A DNA stretch of 43,285 nt from Sorangium cellulosum (GTDB lineage: Bacteria > Myxococcota_A > Polyangia > Polyangiales > Polyangiaceae). Positions within the stretch are counted from its first letter, which is position 1. Every line of letters begins with the position of its first letter. The stretch covers positions 1-43,285 of the forward strand of contig NZ_JEMA01000320.1 of assembly GCF_001589285.1 (NCBI RefSeq). The letters are read 5' to 3'. The notes under the pieces are model-generated. The model had not been told where the DNA came from. It was given only the letters and a program-made list of their open reading frames with translations, and did not search any database. The position numbers and the translations under genes are program-made. Shown in pieces: positions 17,646 through 25,674 of the stretch.

Positions 17646-19130
17646 ATGGCGACAGAGACACAGGTCGCGGGGAGCGCAGGCGTCCAGACCCTCGAGGGAG
17701 GGTCCCTGCTCGACGAGATCCTCGCCGAGACGAAGATGACGCCCGGCGACGAGGGGTATGAGATCGCCAAGAGGGGCGTGCAGGCCTTCATCTCGGAGCT
17801 CGTCGCCCCGCGGCGCGAGGGCGAGAAGGTCGACAAGGCCTTCGTCGACGCGCTGATCGCGGAGATCGACGTCAAGCTCTCGCGGCAGATCGACGAGATC
17901 CTCCACCACCCCAGCTTCCAGAAGCTCGAGTCCGCCTGGCGCGGCCTCAAGTTCGTGATCGACCGCTGCGATTTTCGCGAGAACATCAAGGTCGAGATGC
18001 TCAACTGCTCCAAGGACGACCTCCTCGCCGATTTCGAGGACGCGCCCGAGGTGCCGAAGAGCGGCCTGTACAAGCTCGTCTACTCGGCGGAGTTCGGCCA
18101 GTTCGGCGGCAAGCCGGTGGGCGCGATCATCGCGAACTACGAGTTCGGGCCCGGACCTCAGGACATCGCGCTGCTCCAGAAGTGCGCCGCCGTGGCGACG
18201 ATGTCGCACGCGCCGTTCATCGCGGCGGCCGGCCCGCAGTTCTTCGGCCTCAAGGACTTCATGGGGCTGCCCAACCTGAAGGACCTGAAGGCGATCTTCG
18301 AGGGGCCGCAGTACACGAAGTGGAACGCGTTCCGCGAGACGGAGGACGCGCGCTACGTCGGGCTCGTGATGCCGCGCTTCCTGCTCCGCCTGCCGTTCGG
18401 CGCCAACACCGTCCCGGTGAAGGCGTTCAACTACGAAGAGGAGGTGGTCGGCAAGCACGACGCGTACTGCTGGGGTAACGCGACGTACGCCTTCGCGACC
18501 CGGCTCGCCGACAGCTTCGCCAAGTACCGCTGGTGTCCGAACATCATCGGCCCGCAGGCGGGCGGCTCGGTGGAGAACCTGCCGCTCCACCAGTACGAGG
18601 CGATGGGCGAGATCCAGACGAAGGTGCCGACCGAGATCATGCTCACCGAGCGGCGCGAGTTCGAGCTCTCCGAGGAGGGGTTCATCGGGCTCACGTTCCG
18701 CAAGGACTCGGACAACGCCTGCTTCTTCTCGGCCAACTCCACGCAGAAGCCCAAGTTCTACGGGCAGAGCGAGGAGGGCCGGGCGGCCGAGATGAACTAC
18801 CGCCTCGGGACGCAGCTCCCGTACATGTTCATCATGTGCCGCATCGCGCACTACCTGAAGGTGCTGCAGCGCGAGCAGATCGGGACCTGGAAGGAGCGGG
18901 CCGACCTCGAGAAGGAGCTGAACGACTGGATCGGCCAGTACGTCGCCGATCAGGACGTCGTCTCCGCCGCGACCCGCGGGCGCAGGCCGCTCCGCAAGGC
19001 GAAGATCATCGTCACCGAGGTGCCGGGGAACGCCGGCTGGTACAAGGTCGACATGCAGGTGCGCCCGCACTTCAAGTACATGGGCGCGTTCTTCACGCTC
19101 AGCCTCGTCGGCAAGCTCGACAAGGAATAA
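17646..19130 (+). CDS. tssC: T6SS sheath large subunit TssC (VipB)
   Basis: This 494-residue protein matches the VipB family in length and in LESAWRGLKFVIDR, then EFGQFGGKPVGAIIANYEFG, then PRFLLRLPFG and the conserved C-terminal VPGNAGWYKVDMQVRPHFKY. It forms the outer sheath with TssB. It is the last T6SS gene in this run; hcp and tssE, which often come next, are absent. Confidence 0.96.
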   Translation: MATETQVAGSAGVQTLEGGSLLDEILAETKMTPGDEGYEIAKRGVQAFISELVAPRREGEKVDKAFVDALIAEIDVKLSRQIDEILHHPSFQKLESAWRGLKFVIDRCDFRENIKVEMLNCSKDDLLADFEDAPEVPKSGLYKLVYSAEFGQFGGKPVGAIIANYEFGPGPQDIALLQKCAAVATMSHAPFIAAAGPQFFGLKDFMGLPNLKDLKAIFEGPQYTKWNAFRETEDARYVGLVMPRFLLRLPFGANTVPVKAFNYEEEVVGKHDAYCWGNATYAFATRLADSFAKYRWCPNIIGPQAGGSVENLPLHQYEAMGEIQTKVPTEIMLTERREFELSEEGFIGLTFRKDSDNACFFSANSTQKPKFYGQSEEGRAAEMNYRLGTQLPYMFIMCRIAHYLKVLQREQIGTWKERADLEKELNDWIGQYVADQDVVSAATRGRRPLRKAKIIVTEVPGNAGWYKVDMQVRPHFKYMGAFFTLSLVGKLDKE

Positions 19131-19146
19131 GCGGCCCGACTCGGCG

Positions 19147-19172
19147 CCGCGCCGCCCTCGTGCGCGGCGCGG
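19147..19172 (+). terminator. Hairpin after tssC
   Basis: A 9-bp all-GC stem (19147-19155 with 19164-19172, 8-base loop) starts 16 bases past the tssC stop. No T-tract follows, so factor-independent termination is uncertain. Confidence 0.45.
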
Positions 19173-19281
19173 TCCGCGCGGGCTCAAGCCACCACGCTCC
19201 GCCAGAGACAGGCGTCGACAGGCGCCGGCATCCCGGGGATCGCCGCTGGAACGAGCGCGCCTGGCGGCGTAGGCTCGGGCC

Positions 19282-19872
19282 ATGAGGACACTCTCGAGGA
19301 TCTGCGTTTACTGCGGGTCGAATCCCGGCGCGTCGCCGGCCTACCGCGAGGCGGCCGTGCGGCTCGGGGAGCTCCTGGCGGCGCGCGGGATAGGGCTTGT
19401 GTACGGGGGAGGCCGCGTGGGGCTCATGGGCGCGATCGCCGACGCGGCGCTCGCGCGCGGCGGCGAGGTGACAGGCGTGATCCCCCACTTCCTCAACCAG
19501 CGAGAGATCGAGCACCGGGGGCTGACGGAGCTCCACGTCGTCGAGACGATGCACGAGCGCAAGGCGAAGATGGCGGCGCTGTCCGACGCCTTCATCGCCC
19601 TGCCGGGAGGCATCGGGACGCTGGAAGAGCTGTTCGAGGTGTGGACATGGACGCAGCTCGGCTCCCAGGAGAAGCCGGTCGGGTTGCTCGACGTCCAGGG
19701 GTACTACCGCCCGTTGACCGCCTTTCTGGATCACGTCGTGTCCGAGCAGTTCATGAAGCCGGGCCACCGCGCCGTGCTGCAGGTGGCGGACGACGCGGAG
19801 GAGCTGCTCGCGCTGCTCGCCGCGTGGCGCCCCAGCGTCGAGTACAAGTGGATGCTGCCAGGAGAGCGGTAG
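19282..19872 (+). CDS. LOG-family nucleotide 5'-monophosphate phosphoribohydrolase
   Basis: The 196-residue protein is a full-length LOG (Lonely Guy / TIGR00730) enzyme. It has VYCGSNPG at the N-terminus, the GGGRVGLMG loop at about 42-50, MHERK at 90-94 and the catalytic PGGIGTLEE at 108-116. The family hydrolyses cytokinin riboside 5'-monophosphates or AMP-type nucleotides to the free base and ribose 5-phosphate. It stands alone, with 151 bases after tssC and a 466-base gap after it. A link to secretion is not implied. Confidence 0.93.
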   Translation: MRTLSRICVYCGSNPGASPAYREAAVRLGELLAARGIGLVYGGGRVGLMGAIADAALARGGEVTGVIPHFLNQREIEHRGLTELHVVETMHERKAKMAALSDAFIALPGGIGTLEELFEVWTWTQLGSQEKPVGLLDVQGYYRPLTAFLDHVVSEQFMKPGHRAVLQVADDAEELLALLAAWRPSVEYKWMLPGER

Positions 19873-20338
19873 GCGCGGCGCGCGCCCTCCTCGGCGATCC
19901 AGGAGCGGCGTGCATTCCCTCCAGTCGAGCGCTCTTCCATCGCGCGGAGCGCGCAGCCGAGAGGTCGAGTGCCTTCATGCCCCCGGCGGTGCTTCTGCGG
20001 TGTTTCCCTTAGGGCAACGCCCAGCGTGTATCCGGCGCTCTCGGTTGCATCAACCTTGCGTCCTTTGTGAAGGACCAGCAGGAAACGCCCGATCTGCGGC
20101 GCATTTTGCCCCATCTGTGGCAGGTTCGTCCTTCGCGGCGTCCAGCGATGACAGCGCGCGCGGAACGCGTGCTGTTCAGTGCTCTGCGCAGCTCATGGTG
20201 CGGATTGCCGCGCTTCCAGGGGCAGCGTTTCACGCCTCGATCGCCGCATCTCCGTCGATGGCTGAGTCGCGTCGTCGGCCCGCTACTTGCTAAAACTCCG
20301 GCGCGCCTACGTACCCTTTCCCACAAATTGGAGACAAG
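19873..20338 (+). other. 466-base gap before the galactose operon
   Basis: No supported gene was seen; open frames here lack recognisable motifs. The last 50 bases likely hold the operon promoter (TTGCTA at 20287-20292 and TACGTA at 20308-20313, spacing 15, so weakly supported). The Shine-Dalgarno GGAG is at 20330-20333. Confidence 0.35.
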
Positions 20339-21493
20339 ATGAAGCAGGCCGGGCCCGATCTCATCTGTTTGTCGCACCTGCGCTGGAACTTCGTCTTCCA
20401 GCGACCGAACCACTTGATGAGCCGCTTCGCGCAGGAGAAGCGGGTGTACTTCGTCGAAGAGCCGGTGTTCCAGGACGGACCCCCAAGGCTCGAGACAAGA
20501 CACATCGAGGCCAACCTCACCGTCGTTGTGCCGCGCCTGACCCACGGCACCGAGCAGGAGGAGGGCCTCGCCCAGCAGCGCCGCCTGCTCAACTCCCTCG
20601 TGAAGGAGCAGGACATCCGGCAGCCGATCCTGTGGTTCTACACGCCGATGTCGCTGCCGATCGCCGCCGACGTGGAGCCGTCGCTGGTCGTGTACGACTG
20701 CATGGACGAGCTCTCCGCCTTCCGCGGCGCGCCGCCGATGCTCCGCGAGCGCGAGCGCGAGCTCTTCGCGCGCGCCGACCTCGTGTTCACGGGCGGCCAG
20801 AGCATCTACGAGGCGAAGCGCGCCCACCACCCGTCCGTGCACGCCTTCCCGAGCAGCGTCGACGCGGCCCACTTCGCGGCGGCGCGCGGGGCGGCGACGG
20901 ATCCGGACGATCAGCGCGATATCCCCAGGCCGCGCCTCGGGTTCTTCGGCGTGATCGACGAGCGGCTCGACGTGGACCTCGTCGCCCGCGTGGCCGAGGA
21001 GCGGCCGGACTTCCAGATCGTGATGCTCGGGCCGGTCGTCAAGATCGACCCCGCCTCGCTGCCCCGGCGGCCGAACATCCACTGGCTCGGCCAGAAGTCA
21101 TATCAGGATCTTCCGGCCTACCTCGGCGGCTGGGACGTCGCCATCATGCCGTTCGCGCTCAACGAGGCGACCCGGTTCATCAGCCCGACGAAGACCCTCG
21201 AGTACCTCGCGGCGGGCAAGCCGGTCGTCTCCACCGCCATCCGTGACGTGGTCACGCCCTACGGCGACAGGAAGGCGGTCCACATCGCCGATGCCCCCTC
21301 GTTCGTGGCGGCCGTCGAGGCGGCGCTCGCGCAGCCCACCGAGGCGCGCCTCGCGATCGCGGACGAGATGGTGAGCGCGACGTCCTGGGACAAGACGTGG
21401 CGCTCGATGTCCAGGCTCATGACAGACGCACTCCAAGCCAAGCGTCCGGCGGCGGTCCGGACGGAGGGGAATGTACCGTGTTCGACTATCTGA
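20339..21493 (+). CDS. Glycosyltransferase (GT-B fold, family 4/1 type)
   Basis: The 384-residue protein begins LICLSHLRWNFVFQRPNHLM, typical of a group of soluble GT-B enzymes found near UDP-galactopyranose mutase genes. Also present are YDCMDELSAF, FTGGQSIYEAK and a C-terminal donor-binding stretch, TRFISPTKTLEYLAAGKPVV. It has no membrane helix or signal. The next gene makes UDP-galactofuranose, so a galactofuranosyl or related transferase role is likely but unproven. GGAG at 20330-20333 supports the start. Its end overlaps glf by 16 bases. Confidence 0.85.
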   Translation: MKQAGPDLICLSHLRWNFVFQRPNHLMSRFAQEKRVYFVEEPVFQDGPPRLETRHIEANLTVVVPRLTHGTEQEEGLAQQRRLLNSLVKEQDIRQPILWFYTPMSLPIAADVEPSLVVYDCMDELSAFRGAPPMLRERERELFARADLVFTGGQSIYEAKRAHHPSVHAFPSSVDAAHFAAARGAATDPDDQRDIPRPRLGFFGVIDERLDVDLVARVAEERPDFQIVMLGPVVKIDPASLPRRPNIHWLGQKSYQDLPAYLGGWDVAIMPFALNEATRFISPTKTLEYLAAGKPVVSTAIRDVVTPYGDRKAVHIADAPSFVAAVEAALAQPTEARLAIADEMVSATSWDKTWRSMSRLMTDALQAKRPAAVRTEGNVPCSTI

Positions 21494-22602
21494 TCGTAGG
21501 TGCTGGGTTTGCAGGCAGCGTGCTCGCAGAGCGCCTCGCGTCGCAGATGAACAAATCGGTCCTCCTGTGCGACAAGCGGCCTCACATCGGCGGCAACGCG
21601 TACGACTGCTACGATGACGCCGGGGTCCTCATCCACAAGTACGGTCCCCACATCTTCCACACGGCGTCGCCGCGCATCTTCCGCTACCTGTCGCAGTTCA
21701 CGGAGTGGCGCCCGTACGAGCACCGCGTGCTCGCGCACGTGGACGACAAGCTCGTGCCGTTCCCGATCAACGTCGACACGGTGAACGCCCTCTACGGAAC
21801 CAGCTACTCACCCGCCGAGGTCGAGGCGTTCTTCACGCGCGTCGCCGAGCCGATCAAGCACTGCCGCACCTCCGAGGACGCGGTCGTCAGCAAGGTGGGC
21901 CGGGAGCTCTACGAGAAGTTCTTCCGCAACTACACGCGGAAGCAGTGGGGGCTCGACCCGTCCGAGCTCGACGCCGCCGTCGCGTCGCGCGTGCCGGCGC
22001 GCACGAACTACGACTCTCGGTACTTCACGGACGAGTTCCAGGCGATGCCGCTCCGCGGCTACACGCGGATGTTCGAGAACATGCTGGATCACAAGAAGAT
22101 CCGCGTCGTGCTGAACACCGATTACCGCGACATCATGAACGAGGTGAATTTCAGGGAGATGATCTACACAGGGCCGGTGGACGCCTTCTTCGACCACCGC
22201 TACGGGAAGCTTCCCTATCGCTCCCTCGATTTCAAGTTCGAGACGCACGACAAGGAGGTCTTCCAGCCGGGCGCCGTCATCAACTACCCGAACGAGCACG
22301 CGTACACCCGCATCACGGAGTTCAAGTACCTCACCGGACAGCAGCACCCGAAGACGAGCGTCGTCTACGAGTTCCCGACCTCCGAGGGCGACCCCTACTA
22401 CCCGGTGCCGCGGCCCGAGAACGCGGAGGTCTACCGGAAGTACAAGGCGCTTGCCGACGCGACGCCGAACGTGCATTTCGTCGGGAGGCTCGCGACCTAC
22501 CGGTACTACAACATGGACCAGGTGGTGGGTCAGGCCCTCGCCACCTTCGACCACCTCCGCGACGCGAAGCTCGACGGAGCAGCCGTCACCGTCGCCGCCT
22601 GA
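21478..22602 (+). CDS. glf: UDP-galactopyranose mutase
   Basis: This 374-residue flavoprotein interconverts UDP-galactopyranose and UDP-galactofuranose. It starts at GTG 21478, preceded by GGAGGGGA, giving FDYLIVGAGFAGSVLAERLA with the FAD-binding GxGxxG. HKYGPHIFHT, NYTRKQWGLDP and the C-terminal FVGRLATYRYYNMDQ are hallmark UGM motifs with substrate- and flavin-contacting residues. The 16-base overlap with the glycosyltransferase indicates translational coupling, and the GH2 gene follows after 7 bases. Confidence 0.95.
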   Translation: MFDYLIVGAGFAGSVLAERLASQMNKSVLLCDKRPHIGGNAYDCYDDAGVLIHKYGPHIFHTASPRIFRYLSQFTEWRPYEHRVLAHVDDKLVPFPINVDTVNALYGTSYSPAEVEAFFTRVAEPIKHCRTSEDAVVSKVGRELYEKFFRNYTRKQWGLDPSELDAAVASRVPARTNYDSRYFTDEFQAMPLRGYTRMFENMLDHKKIRVVLNTDYRDIMNEVNFREMIYTGPVDAFFDHRYGKLPYRSLDFKFETHDKEVFQPGAVINYPNEHAYTRITEFKYLTGQQHPKTSVVYEFPTSEGDPYYPVPRPENAEVYRKYKALADATPNVHFVGRLATYRYYNMDQVVGQALATFDHLRDAKLDGAAVTVAA

Positions 22603-22609
22603 TAGACCC

Positions 22610-24559
22610 ATGCCTCGACAGCACCTCGCACAGATCGGCATCCCAGGTTCGGCGCCGCCGCCGGCCGACAGCACGGACATCGGCGGCGGCGCCCGCGGCT
22701 ACCCTCGACCCTTGCTCAGGCGAGGGGACTGGATCTCGCTGAACGGGACGTGGGAGTTCGCGCTCGATCCGCGGGCGGACTGGTGTTCCCCGGCGGACGC
22801 GCGCTTCGACAGGACGATCGAGGTGCCGTTCGCCCCGGAGACGCCGCGGAGCGGGGTCGGGGAGACCGGCTTCTACAAGGCCTGCTGGTACAGGAGGCAG
22901 GTCGACGTGCCGGAGATCGAGCCGTCCGAGCGGCTGATCCTGCACTTCGGGGCCGTGGATTATGTGGCCAGGGTGTGGCTCGACGGCAGCTTCGCCGGGG
23001 AGCACGAGGGCGGCTACACCCCCTTCAGCCTCGACATCACCGAGCTCGCGCGGGGGCGCAAGAGCGTCTCGATCGTGGTGCAGGCCCACGACGATCCGAG
23101 CGACCTCGCGAAGCCGCGCGGCAAGCAGGACTGGAAGCTCGAGCCGCACTCCATCTGGTACCCGCGCACGACGGGGATCTGGCAGACGGTGTGGATCGAG
23201 CGCGTACCGAAGATGCACGTCGAGTACCTGCGCTGGACCCCGAACCTCGAGCGCTGGGAGATCGCTGTCGAGGTCCGGGTCGCGAACGCGCCCGTGGAGG
23301 GCGCGCGCGTCGGGGTGCGGCTGCGCGTCGGCGACGTGACGATCGCGAACGACCAGTACACGGTCGTGGCCGGCGAGGTCCACCGGCGCATCACCCTCTC
23401 CGATCCGGGCATCGACGACTTCCGCAACGAGCTACTGTGGTGCCCCGAGCGCCCGACGCTGATCGACGCCGACATCGTCCTCTACGACCAGTCGGGGACG
23501 ACGATCGACAGGGTGAAGAGCTACACGGCGCTGCGATCGGTGGCCGTCCGCGGGGACCGCTTCCTCCTGAACGGGCGGGCGTACGTGCTCCGGATGGTGC
23601 TCGACCAGGGCTACTGGAACGAGACAGGGATCACGGCCCCGGACGACGAGGCCCTCCGCCGCGACGTCGAGATCACGAAGCAGATGGGCTTCAACGGCGC
23701 CCGGAAGCACCAGAAGATCGAGGACCCGCGGTACCTGTACTGGGCGGACAGGCTCGGGCTGCTCGTCTGGGAGGAGATGCCGAGCGCCTACCGGCACACG
23801 CGCAAGTCGATCGATCGGCTCGCGCGGCAGTGGCTCGAGGCGATCCGGCGCGACATCAGCCACCCGTGCATCATCGCGTGGGTGCCGTTCAACGAGTCGT
23901 GGGGCGTCCCGAACCTGCCGGACAACCCGAACGAGCGGCACTACGTGCAGGCGCTCTACCACCTCACCCGGTCGATGGACTATACGAGGCCGGTCATCGG
24001 CAACGACGGGTGGGAGAGCGTGGCGACCGACATCATCGGGATCCACGACTACGATCCGTCGCCCGAGCGCATCGCCCGCCGCTACTTCGCGCACGACGTC
24101 GTCCCGAAGCTGCTGAAGCGGGAGCGGCCCGGGGGCCGCGCCCTCGTGCTCGACCCGTCGGTCAACCACGAGACGGCCATCGTGCTGTCGGAGTTCGGCG
24201 GGATCGCGGTCGCGCCGACGAGCGGCGGCGAAAACGGCGGCACGTGGGGATACTCGGCGTGCAGGACCTCGGACGAGTTCGCCGAGCGCTACACTAAGCT
24301 GATGAAGGTGATCAACTCCCTCGAGCTGCTGGCCGGCTTCTGTTACACGCAGTTCGCCGACACGTATCAGGAGGCGAACGGGCTGCTCTACGCCGACCGC
24401 ACGCCGAAGTTCCCGCTGCATCAGATGGCGGCCGCGACGCAGGGGATGCCGTTCGTCGGCCCCAACGAGACGCCGTCGACGCTGAGCGACGGCGGGATGG
24501 CGGACATGCCGGCGCTGGCGGACATGCCCGGGCTGGTGGACATGGGGGCGCAGCGATGA
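22610..24559 (+). CDS. Glycoside hydrolase family 2 protein (beta-galactosidase/glucuronidase type)
   Basis: This 649-residue protein has the GH2 order: a sugar-binding jelly roll at about 35-190 (LNGTWEFALDP, then VWLDGSFAGEHEGGYTPF), an immunoglobulin-like domain, and a TIM barrel from about 300. The acid/base Glu is in FNESWG at residue 429, and the probable nucleophile is in VLSEFGG at 528. No signal peptide is seen, so it likely acts in the cytoplasm on imported or recycled glycosides. The C-terminal tail has a short repeat (ADMPALADMPGLVDM). Its TGA overlaps the galK ATG by 4 bases. Galactose release is inferred from the galK and glf neighbours. Confidence 0.9.
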   Translation: MPRQHLAQIGIPGSAPPPADSTDIGGGARGYPRPLLRRGDWISLNGTWEFALDPRADWCSPADARFDRTIEVPFAPETPRSGVGETGFYKACWYRRQVDVPEIEPSERLILHFGAVDYVARVWLDGSFAGEHEGGYTPFSLDITELARGRKSVSIVVQAHDDPSDLAKPRGKQDWKLEPHSIWYPRTTGIWQTVWIERVPKMHVEYLRWTPNLERWEIAVEVRVANAPVEGARVGVRLRVGDVTIANDQYTVVAGEVHRRITLSDPGIDDFRNELLWCPERPTLIDADIVLYDQSGTTIDRVKSYTALRSVAVRGDRFLLNGRAYVLRMVLDQGYWNETGITAPDDEALRRDVEITKQMGFNGARKHQKIEDPRYLYWADRLGLLVWEEMPSAYRHTRKSIDRLARQWLEAIRRDISHPCIIAWVPFNESWGVPNLPDNPNERHYVQALYHLTRSMDYTRPVIGNDGWESVATDIIGIHDYDPSPERIARRYFAHDVVPKLLKRERPGGRALVLDPSVNHETAIVLSEFGGIAVAPTSGGENGGTWGYSACRTSDEFAERYTKLMKVINSLELLAGFCYTQFADTYQEANGLLYADRTPKFPLHQMAAATQGMPFVGPNETPSTLSDGGMADMPALADMPGLVDMGAQR

Positions 24560-25674
24560 CGGCGCCGGGACGAGGATTCGAGGCGATCTTCGGCCGCCCG
24601 GCGAAGCGGAGGGCCGAGGCGCCGGGGCGCGTGAACCTGATCGGCGAGCACACCGACTACAGCGGCGGGTACGTGCTGCCGACCGCGATCCCGCAGAAGA
24701 CGCGGATCGAGATCGCGCCGCGGGACGACGGGCTCGTCCGGGTCGCGACGCTGAACGTGGACGGCGTGGACGGCGTGGCTCAGCTCTCGTTCCGCGCCGG
24801 AGAAGAGTCGCGCCGCGGCAACTGGGTCGACTACGTGCAGGGGATCACCGCGGTCCTGCGCGGGCGCGGCGCCTCGATCCCGGGCTTCGACGCGCGCATC
24901 GAGTCGTCGGTGCCGCTCGGCAGCGGCCTGTCGTCGAGCGCGTCGCTGCTCGTGGCGCTCGCCCGCGCCCTGCGCGCGATGCTCGATCTGTCGATCGACG
25001 ACGTGGAGATCGCGCGCATCGCGCACGCCGCCGAGCACGACTTCGTGGGCGCGCCCGTCGGGACGATGGACCAGATGGCCGCGAGCCTCGCCGACGAGAG
25101 CACGGCGCTCTTCATCGACACGAGGACGCTCGCGTTCGAGCGCGTCCCGCTGCCGGCAGAGGCCGAGCTGCTCGTCGTGAACTCCGGGTTGGCGCACCAG
25201 CACGCGAGCGGCGACTACAAGACGCGGCGCGCGGAGTGCGAGCGCGCGGCCGCGGCGCTCGGCGTGCCGCAGCTCAGGGACGTCGACGCCGCCGCCGAGC
25301 AGCGGATCGCGTCGCTCCCGGCGCCGCTCGACCGCCGCGCGCGCCATGTCGTGACCGAGAACGCCCGGGTGCTCGCCGCCGTGGCCGCGCTCCGCGCCGG
25401 GGACCTGCGCCGCCTGGGCCAGCTCTTCGACGCGTCGCACCGCTCGATGCGCGACGACTTCGAGGTGTCGGTGCCCGAGGTCGACGCCCTTGTCGAGAGC
25501 GCGCGGGCGCAGCCGGACGTCTTCGGCGCGCGGCTGACCGGCGGCGGCTTCGGCGGATCGATCGTCGCCCTCGTGAAGCGCGGGAGCGCGGCGAAGGTGG
25601 GGCGGGCCGTCGTCGACGCCTACGCGCGCACGCCGAACCGCCGGGCGACGGTGCTGGTAGGAGGGCCCGTCTGA
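24556..25674 (+). CDS. galK: Galactokinase
   Basis: The 372-residue GHMP kinase has the galactokinase signature APGRVNLIGEHTDYSGGYVL at about 21-40, the ATP loop VPLGSGLSSSAS and the C-terminal LTGGGFGGSIVAL. It phosphorylates galactose to galactose 1-phosphate. ATGA overlaps join it to the GH2 gene before it, and its TGA shares a base with the ATG of the fusion gene after it. No galT or galE is in the window, so the Leloir pathway must be completed elsewhere. Confidence 0.95.
   Translation: MTAPGRGFEAIFGRPAKRRAEAPGRVNLIGEHTDYSGGYVLPTAIPQKTRIEIAPRDDGLVRVATLNVDGVDGVAQLSFRAGEESRRGNWVDYVQGITAVLRGRGASIPGFDARIESSVPLGSGLSSSASLLVALARALRAMLDLSIDDVEIARIAHAAEHDFVGAPVGTMDQMAASLADESTALFIDTRTLAFERVPLPAEAELLVVNSGLAHQHASGDYKTRRAECERAAAALGVPQLRDVDAAAEQRIASLPAPLDRRARHVVTENARVLAAVAALRAGDLRRLGQLFDASHRSMRDDFEVSVPEVDALVESARAQPDVFGARLTGGGFGGSIVALVKRGSAAKVGRAVVDAYARTPNRRATVLVGGPV

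Noticed and set aside
19910..20293. 127-codon open frame in the gap before the galactose operon
   Set aside because: Its composition is Ser/Ala/Arg-mixed without motifs, and it has no ribosome site; judged non-coding.
21471..21473. ATG as glf start
   Set aside because: It is out of frame with the FAD-binding motif; the GTG at 21478 is in frame and follows GGAGGGGA.
25236..25673. In-frame extension of the GH1-SDR gene back into galK
   Set aside because: The extension is Arg-rich and overlaps galK in another frame; ATG 25674 gives a proper GH1 start.
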